From Ilumatobacter nonamiensis YM16-303 (GTDB lineage Bacteria; Actinomycetota; Acidimicrobiia; Acidimicrobiales; Ilumatobacteraceae), in contig NZ_BAOL01000008.1 in NCBI RefSeq assembly GCF_000350145.1, forward strand, positions 30,157 through 94,156: a stretch of 64,000 nucleotides of DNA. Reading direction: 5' to 3'. A model generated the notes under the pieces. The model was not told the DNA's origin, searched no databases, and was given only the letters and a program-made list of their open reading frames with translations. Positions 8,664-18,106 of this stretch are shown in pieces. Made by a program: the position numbers and the translations under genes. Positions within the stretch are counted from its first letter, which is position 1; every line of letters begins with the position of its first letter.

Positions 8664-10943
8664 ATGGCCACCGTCTCCCCCAACACTCCGATCGAACTCG
8701 TCGAGCAGGTCTATGCGGCGCTTCCCGGCAACGTCGACATCGCTCGCAACCGGCTCGGACGTCCGCTGACGCTCACCGAGAAGATCCTCGTCAATCACCT
8801 GAGCGATCCCGAGAATCAGGAACTCGTGCGCGGCGACAGCTACGCCGACTTCCATCCCGACCGCGTCGCGATGCAGGACGCGACCGCGCAGATGGCGCTG
8901 CTCCAGTTCATGACCGCGGGGCTGCCCGAGGTCGCCGTGCCGTCGACGGTGCACTGTGACCACCTGATCCAGGCGAAGGTCGGCGCGAAGATCGACCTCG
9001 GCGTCGCCGTCGACACCAACGAAGAGGTGTACGACTTCCTGAAGTCGGTCAGCGCGAACTACAACATCGGCTTCTGGGGCCCGGGCTCGGGCATCATCCA
9101 CCAGGTCGTGCTCGAGAACTACGCGTTCCCCGGCGGAATGATGATCGGCACCGACAGCCACACTCCCAACGCCGGTGGACTCGGCATGGTCGCGATCGGT
9201 GTGGGTGGCGCCGACGCCGTGGACGTGATGACCGGCTTCCCGTGGAACGTCAAGTGGCCGAAGGTGATCGGCGTCAAGCTCACCGGCACCCTGTCCGACT
9301 GGAGCTCACCGAAGGACGTGATCCTCGAGGTCGCCCGCCAGCTGACCGTGAAGGGCGGCACCGGAGCGATCGTCGAGTACCACGGGCCCGGCGCCGAAAC
9401 GATCTCGGCCACGGGCAAGGGCACGATCTGCAACATGGGCGCAGAGATCGGCGCGACCACGTCCCTGTTCGGCTACGACGCCAACATGGCCGCCTACCTC
9501 AAGGCGACCGCCCGCGAAGCGATCGCTGACGCCGCCGACGGCGTGGCCGAGCACCTGCGTCCGGACGAGGGCGCGCTGTACGACCAGCTGATCGAGATCG
9601 ACCTCGACGAACTGAAGCCGCTGATCAACGGACCGCACACTCCCGACCTCGCGCACCGGGTCGGCAGCGGCCTCGGCGACGCCGCCCGCGAGAACGGCTG
9701 GCCGCTCGAACCGTCGGCTGCGCTGATCGGGTCGTGCACCAACTCGTCGTACGAGGACATCACCCGTGCGGCGTCGATCGCCCGTCAGGCCGCAGCCAAG
9801 GGACTCACGGCCAAGGTTCCGTTGATGGTCACCCCGGGATCCGAGCAGACTCGTGCGACGATCGAGCGCGACGGCTTGCTCGCCGACCTCGAGGCGATCG
9901 GTGCCACGGTGCTCGCCAATGCCTGCGGCCCGTGTATCGGTCAGTGGAGTCGTCCGGAGAACATCACCAACCAGACCAACACGATCGTCACGTCGTACAA
10001 CCGCAACTTCCCGAAGCGCAACGACGGCTCCGCAAAGACGCTCGCCTTCGTCACCTCACCCGACACCGTGATGGCGATCGCGCTCGCCGGCCGGATCGAC
10101 TTCGACCCGACCACCGAGACGATCACGGCTCCCGACGGCACCGAGGTGAGCCTCGATGCGCCGGTCGGTCAGGTGCTTCCCGATGCCGGATACGACCCGG
10201 GCGAGGACGCGTTCACCGCTCCCCCGGCCGACGGGCACGACGTGCCGATCGCGGTCAGCCCCACGAGCGATCGGCTCCAGCTGCTCGAACCGTTCGAGCC
10301 CGTCCCGAACGAACGCTTCACCGATCTTCCCGTGCTGGTCAAGGCGCAGGGCAAGTTCACGACCGACCACATCTCGATGGCCGGACCGTGGCTCAAGTTC
10401 CGCGGCCACCTCGAGAACATCTCGGGCAACCTGTACCTCGGTGCGGTCAACGCGTACTCGAAGGCCGACGGCGAGGAGTACGAGGTCGGCTACGGCAAGA
10501 ACCAGTTGACCGGCGAGATCCAGACGTTCCCCGAGATGGCCAAGGAGTACCACGAGGCCGGACAGCCGTGGGTCGTCATCGGCGACGAGAACATGGGCGA
10601 AGGCTCCAGCCGCGAGCACGCGGCGATGGAGCCACGATTCCGGTTGGGCCTCGTGGCGATCGCTCGGAGCTTCGCCCGGATCCACGAGACCAACCTGAAG
10701 AAGCAGGGCATGGTGCCGCTCACATTCGTCGACCCCGCCGACTACGACCAGATCGGTGAGGACGACCGCATCAGCGTGATCGACCTTCCGCCGGTTCCCG
10801 GTGAGACCGTGACGGTCCGGATCACCAAGCCGGACGGCTCGACGGTCGACTTCGAGTGCAGTCACACCTTCAGCCCCGAACAGGTCGAATGGTTCCAGGC
10901 GGGATCGGCGCTGAACATCATCCGCCAGAAGTCGCAAGGCTGA
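8664..10943 (+). CDS. acn: Aconitate hydratase
   Basis: A 759-residue aconitase that interconverts citrate and isocitrate in the TCA cycle. The three cysteines that hold the 4Fe-4S cluster are Cys358 ([10 protein letters not shown]) and Cys421/Cys424 ([11 protein letters not shown]). [11 protein letters not shown] in the N-terminal half and the swivel-domain [15 protein letters not shown] are further signatures. At about 760 residues with this motif spacing it is of the shorter mitochondrial ACO2-like type rather than the roughly 900-residue AcnA/IRP1 type. It is expressed alone from a leaderless-type promoter and is divergent from the VOC-GntR pair, which may regulate it. Confidence 0.96.
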   Translation: MATVSPNTPIELVEQVYAALPGNVDIARNRLGRPLTLTEKILVNHLSDPENQELVRGDSYADFHPDRVAMQDATAQMALLQFMTAGLPEVAVPSTVHCDHLIQAKVGAKIDLGVAVDTNEEVYDFLKSVSANYNIGFWGPGSGIIHQVVLENYAFPGGMMIGTDSHTPNAGGLGMVAIGVGGADAVDVMTGFPWNVKWPKVIGVKLTGTLSDWSSPKDVILEVARQLTVKGGTGAIVEYHGPGAETISATGKGTICNMGAEIGATTSLFGYDANMAAYLKATAREAIADAADGVAEHLRPDEGALYDQLIEIDLDELKPLINGPHTPDLAHRVGSGLGDAARENGWPLEPSAALIGSCTNSSYEDITRAASIARQAAAKGLTAKVPLMVTPGSEQTRATIERDGLLADLEAIGATVLANACGPCIGQWSRPENITNQTNTIVTSYNRNFPKRNDGSAKTLAFVTSPDTVMAIALAGRIDFDPTTETITAPDGTEVSLDAPVGQVLPDAGYDPGEDAFTAPPADGHDVPIAVSPTSDRLQLLEPFEPVPNERFTDLPVLVKAQGKFTTDHISMAGPWLKFRGHLENISGNLYLGAVNAYSKADGEEYEVGYGKNQLTGEIQTFPEMAKEYHEAGQPWVVIGDENMGEGSSREHAAMEPRFRLGLVAIARSFARIHETNLKKQGMVPLTFVDPADYDQIGEDDRISVIDLPPVPGETVTVRITKPDGSTVDFECSHTFSPEQVEWFQAGSALNIIRQKSQG

Positions 10944-11416
10944 TCGGCGCTGGCCCGATCGTCGAAACGACGGGAGAACCACCGCACGTCGATCGTCACC
11001 GATGAGGTCGGCGGTCGGCGTGCGGAGATCGTCGTCGCGGTCGAGAGCATCGAGGTCGACACACACCCCGTCGCGAACCTCGCACCACTGCGCCGATGGT
11101 TTCCGCGGGTGACGGGATATCGAGGAGCCGAGCTGCCCCGAGCGGACGCGTCGGTGTCGGTCGTGCTCGACGATTTCGCGTTCGTCCTCTACATCGCCGG
11201 CATGGGCGGCGAAGTGTCCGCTGTGCACGACGGCCCTGACTTCGTTGCCGCGGCGCGGGACGGATCGGTCGATGTGTACATCGCCGAGCGACTCGATGTC
11301 CGGCGGTCGAAGGCCGCGGATCTCGACGCCGCTGCCGCCAGTGATCGGCTGGTCGGGGCGTCGGTCCCGGCGTTCACCGTGCAGAGCCTCTGAGGGCCGC
11401 CGCGTCGTCCGCTCCG
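10944..11416. other. Stretch after aconitase with an unbroken in-frame reading
   Basis: After the aconitase TGA the same frame stays open to 11393, yet no ATG, GTG or TTG occurs in it before a GTG at 11109. The translated stretch is rich in Val, Asp and Ala and looks more like coding DNA than spacer. No stem-loop terminator is obvious. It may be a small gene, a decayed gene, or chance openness in high-GC DNA. Confidence 0.4.
11109..11393 (+). CDS. Possible small protein, 94 residues, GTG start
   Basis: An unrecognised frame starting VTGYRGAELPRADAS and ending AFTVQSL. The hydrophobic core VSVVLDDFAFVLYIAGMGG looks protein-like. The ribosome site before the GTG is poor. The frame extends upstream without a stop into the end of aconitase, so the visible part may be the tail of a longer, now startless gene. 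Kept at low confidence. Confidence 0.3.
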   Translation: MTGYRGAELPRADASVSVVLDDFAFVLYIAGMGGEVSAVHDGPDFVAAARDGSVDVYIAERLDVRRSKAADLDAAAASDRLVGASVPAFTVQSL

Positions 11417-11605
11417 TCAGGTTGCTACCGCGACCTCGTCGCGCTCTGCGTCGTCGCGAGATGCCGACGCTGCCCACGCGGTCGATCCGGCGAGACCGAG
11501 AAGTCCTGAGGCGACCGAACGCGCGGACCGTGCCTCGAGCAACGACGCGATGCTCCCGATTCCACAGAGCACGGCCGCGATCGAGTTGAGCGTCTGGCGA
11601 TCCAT
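11417..11605 (-). CDS. Small hydrophobic protein, 62 residues
   Basis: A short frame downstream of betC on the same strand. It has two weakly hydrophobic helices (residues 5-21, LNSIAAVLCGIGSIASL; residues 29-47, SVASGLLGLAGSTAWAAS) and a charged tail, SRDDAERDEVAVAT. The layout resembles small actinobacterial membrane proteins, but I know no family for it. GAAG precedes the ATG at 11605. It starts 25 bases after betC ends and could be the last gene of the trpB-trpA-betC run. Confidence 0.4.
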   Translation of the reverse strand: MDRQTLNSIAAVLCGIGSIASLLEARSARSVASGLLGLAGSTAWAASASRDDAERDEVAVAT

Positions 11606-11630
11606 CTTCGGACGGCAACCCGGCCCGGCA

Positions 11631-13163
11631 TCAGGCCCGGCGACCGGACTCGACATCGTTGAGGTCGAGGTGATTGCGCATGTATTCGTTGGCGGCATCG
11701 GAGCGCGGCTCGAAGTCCCACGACTCGAAACGACCCTGCCGGAGCGCCCGGTCGACCGTTGCTCGCGCCTGCTGACTGGCCCGGACGTCCTGGTCGATCG
11801 TCGTCGGGTCCCATCTGCTCAACACCTCCGCCGTGAAGTCGGCGATCACGTCGGTGAACTCGGGGTCGCCGACGAGGTTGGTGGTCTCCTGCGGGTCGGT
11901 CTCCAGGTCGAACAACTGCGCTCCGTCCGGTTCGGACCAGACGAACTTCCATCGTTCTCGGCGGATCATGAAGATCGGGGCGACGGCGCCCTCCCCCAGG
12001 TACTCGCCGATCACCGCACGTTCGGCATCCGGGCGACCGTCGAGCAGCGGCATCATGCTCGCGCCGTCCATGACGTCGGGCGTCTCGATCCCTCCGATGT
12101 CCAGCAGGGTCGGCGCGATGTCGAGCAGGCTCACGTGCGTCGGGTTCGTCGCTCGCGCTGCAGTCGAGGGTGTGCGCACGATCATCGGGATCCGGCACGC
12201 GTGGTCGAAGTAGCTCATCTTGTACCAGAGGCCGCGCTCGCCGAGCATGTCGCCGTGGTCGGCGGTGAAGATGACCACGGTGTCGTCGGCCATGTCGTGC
12301 CGGTCAAGCACGTCGAGGAGGTCGCCCAGGTGCCGGTCGACGTAGCTGACGTTCGCGAGGTAGGCGTGGCGCGCCGTACGGACCTGGTCGTCGCTCGGCT
12401 CGGTCGCATCGGCACCGATCACGTGACGCAACCTGCGGCTGTGGGGGTCGTCATCGTCGTCGGCGATCGACCCGACGGTCGGCATCGGGATCGCGTCGTG
12501 GTCGTACAGGTCCCAGAACTCCTGCCGAGCGACGTACGGATCGTGCGGATGGGTGAACGACGCGGTGAGCATCCAGGGTCGAGCGTCGGCCGTCCGAGCG
12601 AGGTCGCGTAGCTTGCGGACGGCTCGATGTCCGACCTCGTCGTCGTAGTCGAGTTGATTGGACACGTCGGCGATTCCCGCGTTGACGACCGAGTCCATGT
12701 TGTGGAACCACCAGTCGAAACGACCGTCGGGGTCGTCCCAGTTCGGCGTCCACCCGAAGTCCGCCGGGTAGATGTCGGTCGTCAGCCGCTCCTCGTAGCC
12801 GTGCAATTGATCCGGCCCGACGAAGTGCATCTTGCCGACGAGCGACGTCTGATATCCGGCGGATCGCAGGTGGTGCGCAAACGTCGGAACACTCGATGGG
12901 AACTCCGAGGCGTTGTCGTAGGCACCGATCTTCGAGTTGAGTTGCCCGCTCATCATCAGGAACCGAGCGGGGGCACAGAGGGGACTGTTCGAGTAGGCCG
13001 ACGTGAACGTCGTCCCCTGCGCCGCCAAGCGATCGATGTTCGGGGTGATCGCCGGACCGCCGTGCATCGACAGGAACGGCGCCGCCAGCTGATCCGCCAT
13101 CACCAGCAGGATGTTCGGCTGCGCGTTACGCAACGGGTCAGACCCGTCACGTAACGCCGTCAT
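11631..13163 (-). CDS. betC: Choline-sulfatase
   Basis: A 510-residue type-I sulfatase. SPLCAPARFLMMSGQ holds the CxPxR motif whose Cys63 becomes formylglycine. NILLVMADQ (17-25) and FTADHGDMLGERGLW carry metal-site residues. The conserved blocks GKMHFVGPDQLHGYEERLT, DIYPADFGWTP, YDDEVGHRAV and the C-terminal YMRNHLDLND are what I know from rhizobial BetC, which hydrolyses choline-O-sulfate to choline and sulfate. The substrate call is therefore better than generic. No signal peptide is seen, so it is cytoplasmic. Its ATG overlaps the trpA stop (ATGA), an odd coupling to tryptophan synthesis. No bet transport or oxidation genes are nearby. Confidence 0.9.
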   Translation of the reverse strand: MTALRDGSDPLRNAQPNILLVMADQLAAPFLSMHGGPAITPNIDRLAAQGTTFTSAYSNSPLCAPARFLMMSGQLNSKIGAYDNASEFPSSVPTFAHHLRSAGYQTSLVGKMHFVGPDQLHGYEERLTTDIYPADFGWTPNWDDPDGRFDWWFHNMDSVVNAGIADVSNQLDYDDEVGHRAVRKLRDLARTADARPWMLTASFTHPHDPYVARQEFWDLYDHDAIPMPTVGSIADDDDDPHSRRLRHVIGADATEPSDDQVRTARHAYLANVSYVDRHLGDLLDVLDRHDMADDTVVIFTADHGDMLGERGLWYKMSYFDHACRIPMIVRTPSTAARATNPTHVSLLDIAPTLLDIGGIETPDVMDGASMMPLLDGRPDAERAVIGEYLGEGAVAPIFMIRRERWKFVWSEPDGAQLFDLETDPQETTNLVGDPEFTDVIADFTAEVLSRWDPTTIDQDVRASQQARATVDRALRQGRFESWDFEPRSDAANEYMRNHLDLNDVESGRRA

Positions 13164-13954
13164 CGGGTGCTGCCCTCGCCGTCGATCGCCGCCCGCACTT
13201 CCGCGACGTAGTCACCGACCGCATCCGGACCGGACTCCATCAGGCGACGCACCATGCTCGCTCCCTGGATCACCCCGTCGGCCACACGCGTCGCCTCGTA
13301 CGCCTGCTCGGCGTTGGACACTCCGACTCCGACGAGCACCGGAACCTCGGTCACCAACTTGAGCCGCGCGGCGAGATCGGTCGCGGTCTGCGCCAAGCTG
13401 CTCCGCTCACCGGTCACTCCGAGCAGACCGACGGAGTACAGGAAGCCGCGCGATCGAGCGGCGACCTTCGGGAGACGGTCGTCGGGTGCGGTCGGAGCGG
13501 CGAGCATGATCGTCTCGATGCCGTGCGCGTCCGCGGCTGCACACCAGGGACCGGATTCCTCCAGCGGCAGGTCGGGAAGAATCGCGCCGACGATTCCCGC
13601 CCGCTGCAAGCTCGCAGCGAACCGCTCCGGTCCCGGATGGTGCACGAGGTTGTAGTACGTCATCACGGTGAGCGGGATCTCCACATCGAGGTTCGGGACC
13701 TCGTCGAGGATCGCGTTCGGGGTGATTCCGTCGTCGAGCGCGGCCTGACTCGCCTGCTGGATCACCGGACCGTCCATGACCGGGTCGGAGAACGGAATCC
13801 CGATCTCGATCGCGTCGGCACCGTTCGCAGCGCAAGCGCGGATCGCATCCTGCCAACCCGGGTAGCCACCGGTGATGTACGGGACGAGCAACTTGCGTCC
13901 GGCGGCCCGCTTCGCGCGGAACTCGCTCTCGATGCGACCGAAGGAATCAGCCAT
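13160..13954 (-). CDS. trpA: Tryptophan synthase alpha chain
   Basis: A 264-residue alpha subunit that cleaves indole-3-glycerol phosphate to indole and glyceraldehyde 3-phosphate. Catalytic Glu50 and Asp61 are in AIEIGIPFSDPVMDGP. The phosphate-binding GVGVSNAEQA region is near the C-terminus. The ATG at 13954 overlaps the trpB stop by one base (TGATG). An alternative TTG three bases upstream is less likely. It forms an operon with trpB upstream and betC downstream. Confidence 0.96.
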   Translation of the reverse strand: MADSFGRIESEFRAKRAAGRKLLVPYITGGYPGWQDAIRACAANGADAIEIGIPFSDPVMDGPVIQQASQAALDDGITPNAILDEVPNLDVEIPLTVMTYYNLVHHPGPERFAASLQRAGIVGAILPDLPLEESGPWCAAADAHGIETIMLAAPTAPDDRLPKVAARSRGFLYSVGLLGVTGERSSLAQTATDLAARLKLVTEVPVLVGVGVSNAEQAYEATRVADGVIQGASMVRRLMESGPDAVGDYVAEVRAAIDGEGSTR

Positions 13955-15153
13955 CAACCTGCTCCGCCCATCTCGTCGGCGAGGATGTCCATCATCTGGG
14001 CCACGTCCTTGTCGCCGCGCCCGGACAGGCTCATGAGCACGGTCTGGCCCTCGATCTCCGGGGCTGCCCGTGCGAGCCAGGCCAGTGCGTGCGCCGATTC
14101 CAGCGCCGGGATGATCCCTTCCGTTTCCGACATCAGTCGGAACGCGGCGATCACTTCGTCGTCGGTGACGTTCGGATAGTCGGCGCGCCCGATCGCTGCG
14201 AGGTGAGCGTGCTCGGGCCCGACACCGGGGTAGTCGAGACCGGCCGAGATCGAGAGCGCTTCCTCGACCTGTCCGACCTCGTCCTGCATGAGATAGCTGC
14301 GTGATCCGTGGACGACGCCCGGCGTGCCGCGTCCGACGGCGGCGCCACCGGCGGGTTCGACGCCCACCAGCCGCACGTCGGGTTCATCGACGAAGCCGGC
14401 GAAGATGCCCATCGCGTTCGAACCGCCGCCGACACAGGCAACGACGAGATCGGGCATCGCACCGGTCATCTCCTGGATCTGGGCGTGCGCCTCGTCGCCG
14501 ATGATCGACTGGAACTGGCGCACCATGAACGGGTACGGATGTGGTCCGACCACCGAGCCTAGACAGAAGTGGGTGTCGGACACGTTCGCGACCCAGTGCC
14601 GCATCGCCTCGTTGACCGCGTCCTTCAGTGTCTTGCTCCCGGAGTGCACCGACTCGACTTCGGCCCCGAGCAGCTTCATCCGGAAGACGTTGAGCGCCTG
14701 GCGGTCGACGTCGACCGCCCCCATGTACACCTTGCACTCGAGGCCCATGAGGGCGGCTGCCGTGGCGCTGGCCACCCCGTGCTGTCCGGCGCCCGTGTCG
14801 GCGACGATCCGCTTCTTCCCCATCCGCTTCGCGAGCAGGGCCTGGCCGATGACGTTGTTGATCTTGTGCGAGCCGGTGTGGTTGAGATCCTCGCGCTTCA
14901 GGATCAACCGGATTCCGAGCCTCTCGCCAAGGTTGTGACACTCCGTGAGGATCGACGGCCGACCGGAGTACTGCGTGTGCACCTGGGTGAGTTCCTCGCG
15001 GAACGCCGGGTCGGACCATGCGTCGTCGAAGGCCTCCTCCAGCTCCTGACAGGCCGGGACCAGCGTCTCGGGGACGAATCGGCCGCCGAACTCGCCGAAG
15101 CGTCCGGTCGGATCGGGGGGTGCGCTCAAGGTGTTGCTGGGTGACGACGTCAT
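13954..15153 (-). CDS. trpB: Tryptophan synthase beta chain
   Basis: A 399-residue PLP enzyme that joins indole and serine to make tryptophan. The PLP lysine is Lys97 in HTGSHKINN. The phosphate-binding loop [10 protein letters not shown] and the ending LSGRGDKD are also present. The ATG at 15153 was chosen because the family begins close to [15 protein letters not shown] and because TACTCT lies 9 bases upstream of it; the longer open frame to 15264 has no support. It is the first gene of trpB-trpA-betC and divergent from the CstB-like gene. It is the canonical trpB1 type. Confidence 0.96.
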   Translation of the reverse strand: MTSSPSNTLSAPPDPTGRFGEFGGRFVPETLVPACQELEEAFDDAWSDPAFREELTQVHTQYSGRPSILTECHNLGERLGIRLILKREDLNHTGSHKINNVIGQALLAKRMGKKRIVADTGAGQHGVASATAAALMGLECKVYMGAVDVDRQALNVFRMKLLGAEVESVHSGSKTLKDAVNEAMRHWVANVSDTHFCLGSVVGPHPYPFMVRQFQSIIGDEAHAQIQEMTGAMPDLVVACVGGGSNAMGIFAGFVDEPDVRLVGVEPAGGAAVGRGTPGVVHGSRSYLMQDEVGQVEEALSISAGLDYPGVGPEHAHLAAIGRADYPNVTDDEVIAAFRLMSETEGIIPALESAHALAWLARAAPEIEGQTVLMSLSGRGDKDVAQMMDILADEMGGAG

Positions 15154-15168
15154 CGTGGCACGAGAGTA
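15154..15168 (-). promoter_or_regulatory. Candidate promoter of the trpBA-betC operon
   Basis: TACTCT (15163-15168, minus strand) ends 9 bases before the trpB ATG, again with essentially no leader. A conventional trp attenuator leader is not visible in the 134 bases between trpB and the divergent gene. Confidence 0.4.
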
Positions 15169-15287
15169 CCGAGCGGTTGCCGACCGCGACAGATCGGTTT
15201 GGGCCGACGGGACCGGCTCGAGACCGGCGACGGTGGATTCCGCTCCGTTCGCCGACGCGTACACTCGCGACGTCGACAGGAGGAATC

Positions 15288-16646
15288 GTGCAGGTCATCA
15301 CCGTTGAAACGCCCTCGCTCGGCGATCGTTCGTACATCGTCCACGATGAGTCGGTCGCACTCGTCATCGATCCGCAGCGCGACATCGACCGGATCATCGA
15401 ACGAGCAACCGCAGCGAGCGTGAAGATCACCCACGTCGCCGAGACGCACGTGCACAACGACTACGTGAGTGGGGGTCTCACCCTCGCCCGTGTCACGGGA
15501 GCCCGCTACCTCCACGCGGCGGCCGAGCCGCTCCGCTTCGACCATCACGGTGTCGCCGACGGTGACACGGTCGACGTCGGAACGATGACCGTCGAGGTGC
15601 GTCACACCCCCGGCCACACGCCGCACCATCTGACCTACGTCGTGACCGATGGTGACGATGCGCCCGCTCTCTTCACCGGAGGGTCGTTGCTCTACGGAAC
15701 GGTCGGACGTACCGATCTGATCGGACCGGACCAGATCGAGGAATTGACGCACGCCCAATACCGATCCGTCCATGCGCTGGCCGAGTCGCTGCCCGGCGAG
15801 TCCGTCGTGTATCCCACCCACGGTTTCGGCAGCTTCTGCGCCTCGGCCGCGAGTGATCTCGAATCGGACGGCACGCTCGCCGGCGAGCGTGCCGTCAACG
15901 TCGCCCTCACCGAGACCGACGAGAACGCGTTCGTCGAGCGTTTGATCTCGGGGCTCGACGCGTTCCCGCGGTACTACGCGCAGATGGGCCCGCTCAATGT
16001 CGCGGGCGGCGCGGCGATCGACCTCTCCCCTCCCGCTCCCGTCGACCCGATCGAGCTGGCGCGCCGCATTCACCGTGGCGAGTGGGTCGTCGATCTGCGG
16101 AACCGTCGCGAGTTCGCGGCGTCGCACGTCGCCGGCACGATCGGAGTGGAACTCACGACGAACTTCTCCACCTATCTGGCGTGGCTGGTCCCGTGGGGCA
16201 TGCCGGTCACGCTGGTCGCCGACGATGCCGACGACATCGCCGAGGCCCAGCGACAGCTGGTCCGTGTCGGAATCGATCGACCAGCGGGCGCGGCGACCGG
16301 CGGCCTCGCGTCATGGTCCGGCGACGCCGACCGTTCCGACTACGCGGTCACCGACTTCGCGACTCTCCACGCCGTGCCGGATCCGTCGATCCTGGACACC
16401 CGTCGCAACGGAGAGTTCGCGTCAGGGCACGTGGCGGGTGCGACCCACATTCCGCTCCACGAGCTCCTCGACCGACTCGACGAAGTTCCATCCGGCCTGA
16501 TCCACGTCCATTGCCAGAGCGGGTATCGGGCGAGCATCGCCGCGTCGCTGCTCGACCGTGCGGGGCGCGACGTCGTCCTGGTCGATGACAGCTACGACAA
16601 CGCACCCGACGCCGGGTTCGACATCGTCACCCCAGATTCCGCGTAA
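15288..16646 (+). CDS. Persulfide dioxygenase-rhodanese fusion (CstB-like)
   Basis: A 452-residue, three-part protein. Residues 1-225 are a metallo-beta-lactamase fold of the ETHE1 type, with [12 protein letters not shown] and HTPGHTPHH supplying Fe-site histidines. Residues about 250-340 are a rhodanese-like domain with no active-site cysteine ([17 protein letters not shown]). Residues about 350-445 are an active rhodanese with Cys409 in HCQSGYR. This order matches Staphylococcus CstB, which converts low-molecular-weight persulfides to sulfite and thiosulfate, detoxifying sulfide. AGGAGG stands 4 bases before the GTG start, which overrides longer upstream frames. It lies between trpB and trpF, divergent from the former. 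No CstR-type regulator or quinone oxidoreductase is adjacent. Confidence 0.87.
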   Translation: MQVITVETPSLGDRSYIVHDESVALVIDPQRDIDRIIERATAASVKITHVAETHVHNDYVSGGLTLARVTGARYLHAAAEPLRFDHHGVADGDTVDVGTMTVEVRHTPGHTPHHLTYVVTDGDDAPALFTGGSLLYGTVGRTDLIGPDQIEELTHAQYRSVHALAESLPGESVVYPTHGFGSFCASAASDLESDGTLAGERAVNVALTETDENAFVERLISGLDAFPRYYAQMGPLNVAGGAAIDLSPPAPVDPIELARRIHRGEWVVDLRNRREFAASHVAGTIGVELTTNFSTYLAWLVPWGMPVTLVADDADDIAEAQRQLVRVGIDRPAGAATGGLASWSGDADRSDYAVTDFATLHAVPDPSILDTRRNGEFASGHVAGATHIPLHELLDRLDEVPSGLIHVHCQSGYRASIAASLLDRAGRDVVLVDDSYDNAPDAGFDIVTPDSA

Positions 16647-16649
16647 CCG

Positions 16650-17303
16650 CTATTCGAAGTCCCAGTTGTAGGGACCTTCGTCGTCACCGAGGTACTGCTC
16701 CGGCGCCGCTGCCTTCGCGTTCGCGACGAAACGCATCACCGCGATCGGATCCTTCTTGCCGGGTCGACTCTCGACTCCGCTCGCCACGTCGACTCCCCAC
16801 GGCTCGACCTCGGCGATCGCCGCCCCGACGTTCTCGGGATTCAAGCCGCCGGCGAGGATCAGCTTCAGCTGCGAGGGTGCATCGCCGGCCAGGTTCCAGT
16901 CGAACACCTTGCCCGATCCCGGGTCGGGTGCGTCGAGGAGGATCATGTCGGTGCCGTACTGATCGGCCGACGGCAGGTTCTCGTCTCCGGCGGCAAAGGC
17001 CTTGATCGTCCAACGGAAGTGCCCCGCGATCTCCTTCGACTGGGCCGGAGTTTCGCGGCCGTGGAGTTGGACGGCTTTGACGCCGGCCTTGTGGGCGATC
17101 TCGACGACGCGGGCGGGAAGCTCGTTGCGGAACACGCCGACGGTCAACACCTCCGGAGGCAGACGACGCGTGATGTCATAGGCCTTCTGCGGGGCGATCT
17201 GGCGCTCGGACGGAGCGAAGATGAAGCCAACGGCGTCAGCTCCCATCGCCACGGCGAGCAACGCGTCGTCTTCGTTGGTGATGCCGCAGATCTTCACGAA
17301 CAT
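16650..17303 (-). CDS. trpF: Phosphoribosylanthranilate isomerase
   Basis: A 217-residue TIM-barrel enzyme for the Amadori rearrangement in tryptophan synthesis. It opens with VKICGITNEDDALLAVAMGA, whose Cys6 is the catalytic base, and ADAVGFIF. The catalytic acid is in MILLDAPDP and the phosphate site in LAGGLNPENV. The last 25 residues (PEQYLGDDEGPYNWDFE) extend beyond the usual barrel end. It converges on the CstB-like gene with a 3-base gap and is separated by that gene from trpBA; trpC lies about 33 kb away. Confidence 0.95.
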   Translation of the reverse strand: MFVKICGITNEDDALLAVAMGADAVGFIFAPSERQIAPQKAYDITRRLPPEVLTVGVFRNELPARVVEIAHKAGVKAVQLHGRETPAQSKEIAGHFRWTIKAFAAGDENLPSADQYGTDMILLDAPDPGSGKVFDWNLAGDAPSQLKLILAGGLNPENVGAAIAEVEPWGVDVASGVESRPGKKDPIAVMRFVANAKAAAPEQYLGDDEGPYNWDFE

Positions 17304-17343
17304 GGTGACGTGACCGTATCTTCTCGAACGGGTACCCGGCGTC

Positions 17344-17357
17344 TATGGTCGGGGCCG
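17344..17357 (+). promoter_or_regulatory. Leaderless-type promoter of the PPK2 gene
   Basis: TATGGT (17344-17349) is followed by 8 bases and the ATG at 17358. No ribosome site is present. Confidence 0.5.
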
Positions 17358-18101
17358 ATGGGCCGCCTCGATGAGATCGATCTGACACTGCGACTCGACA
17401 AGGAAGCGTACGAGCAACGCCTCCGTGACGCTCAGGAGCGGTTCCTCGAACTCCGCCTCGATCTCGGCGGCCAGACGAACGGTGGACAGATCGGACCAGG
17501 ACTCCTCGTCGTGGTCGAGGGGCTCGACGCAGGCGGCAAGGGCGGAGCGATCCGGCGGACCGTCGAGCGGCTCGACCCGCGCCACTACTCGGTGTACTCG
17601 TACTCGAAGCCTGATGCACGAGCGAAGCGTCACCATTTCCTGTGGCGGTTCTGGACCAAGATTCCCGGTCAGGGCGGGATGTGCATCTTCGACCGGAGTT
17701 GGTACGGACGGCTCCTCGTCGAACGCGTCGAGGGTTTCGCGACCCAGGAGCAGTGGAGGCGCGCCTACGACGAGATCGTGCAGTTCGAACGCAGTCTGGT
17801 GATGGAAGGCGTGATCGTCGTCAAGTTCTGGCTCCAGGTCAGCCAGGAGGAGCAACTCGGTCGCTTCGAAGCGCGACAGCACGACCCCCTCAAGCGGTGG
17901 AAGCTGAATGAGGAGGACTGGCGCAATCGCGAGAAGTGGCCTCAGTACTCCGAGGCCATCGAGGACATGTTCGCCAAGACGGATCACGACCTCGCTCCGT
18001 GGGACCTCATCTCGGGCGAGCAGAAGAAGTGGGCCCGGGTGCAGTTCCTCGAGACGTTGAACGAGCGGGTCATCGACGGCGTCGAGCGCTGGAAGGGCTG
18101 A
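17358..18101 (+). CDS. Polyphosphate kinase 2 family protein
   Basis: A 247-residue PPK2 enzyme that uses polyphosphate to phosphorylate nucleotides. Walker A is EGLDAGGKGG (54-63, Lys61) and Walker B is CIFDRSWYGRLLVERVEGF with Asp112. The lid arginines are in the segment KRHHFLWRFW. The block AIRRTVERLDPRHYSVYSYSKP resembles polyphosphate:AMP phosphotransferases more than short PPK2 class I proteins, so AMP or ADP phosphorylation is possible. The substrate class cannot be fixed by eye. It is probably cotranscribed with the SDR gene 5 bases downstream. Confidence 0.9.
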   Translation: MGRLDEIDLTLRLDKEAYEQRLRDAQERFLELRLDLGGQTNGGQIGPGLLVVVEGLDAGGKGGAIRRTVERLDPRHYSVYSYSKPDARAKRHHFLWRFWTKIPGQGGMCIFDRSWYGRLLVERVEGFATQEQWRRAYDEIVQFERSLVMEGVIVVKFWLQVSQEEQLGRFEARQHDPLKRWKLNEEDWRNREKWPQYSEAIEDMFAKTDHDLAPWDLISGEQKKWARVQFLETLNERVIDGVERWKG

Positions 18102-18106
18102 CGAGG

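Noticed and set aside
10056..11618. 520-residue minus-strand frame over the end of aconitase
   Set aside because: Antisense to the aconitase C-terminal domain, low complexity, no ribosome site at its start and no recognisable domain.
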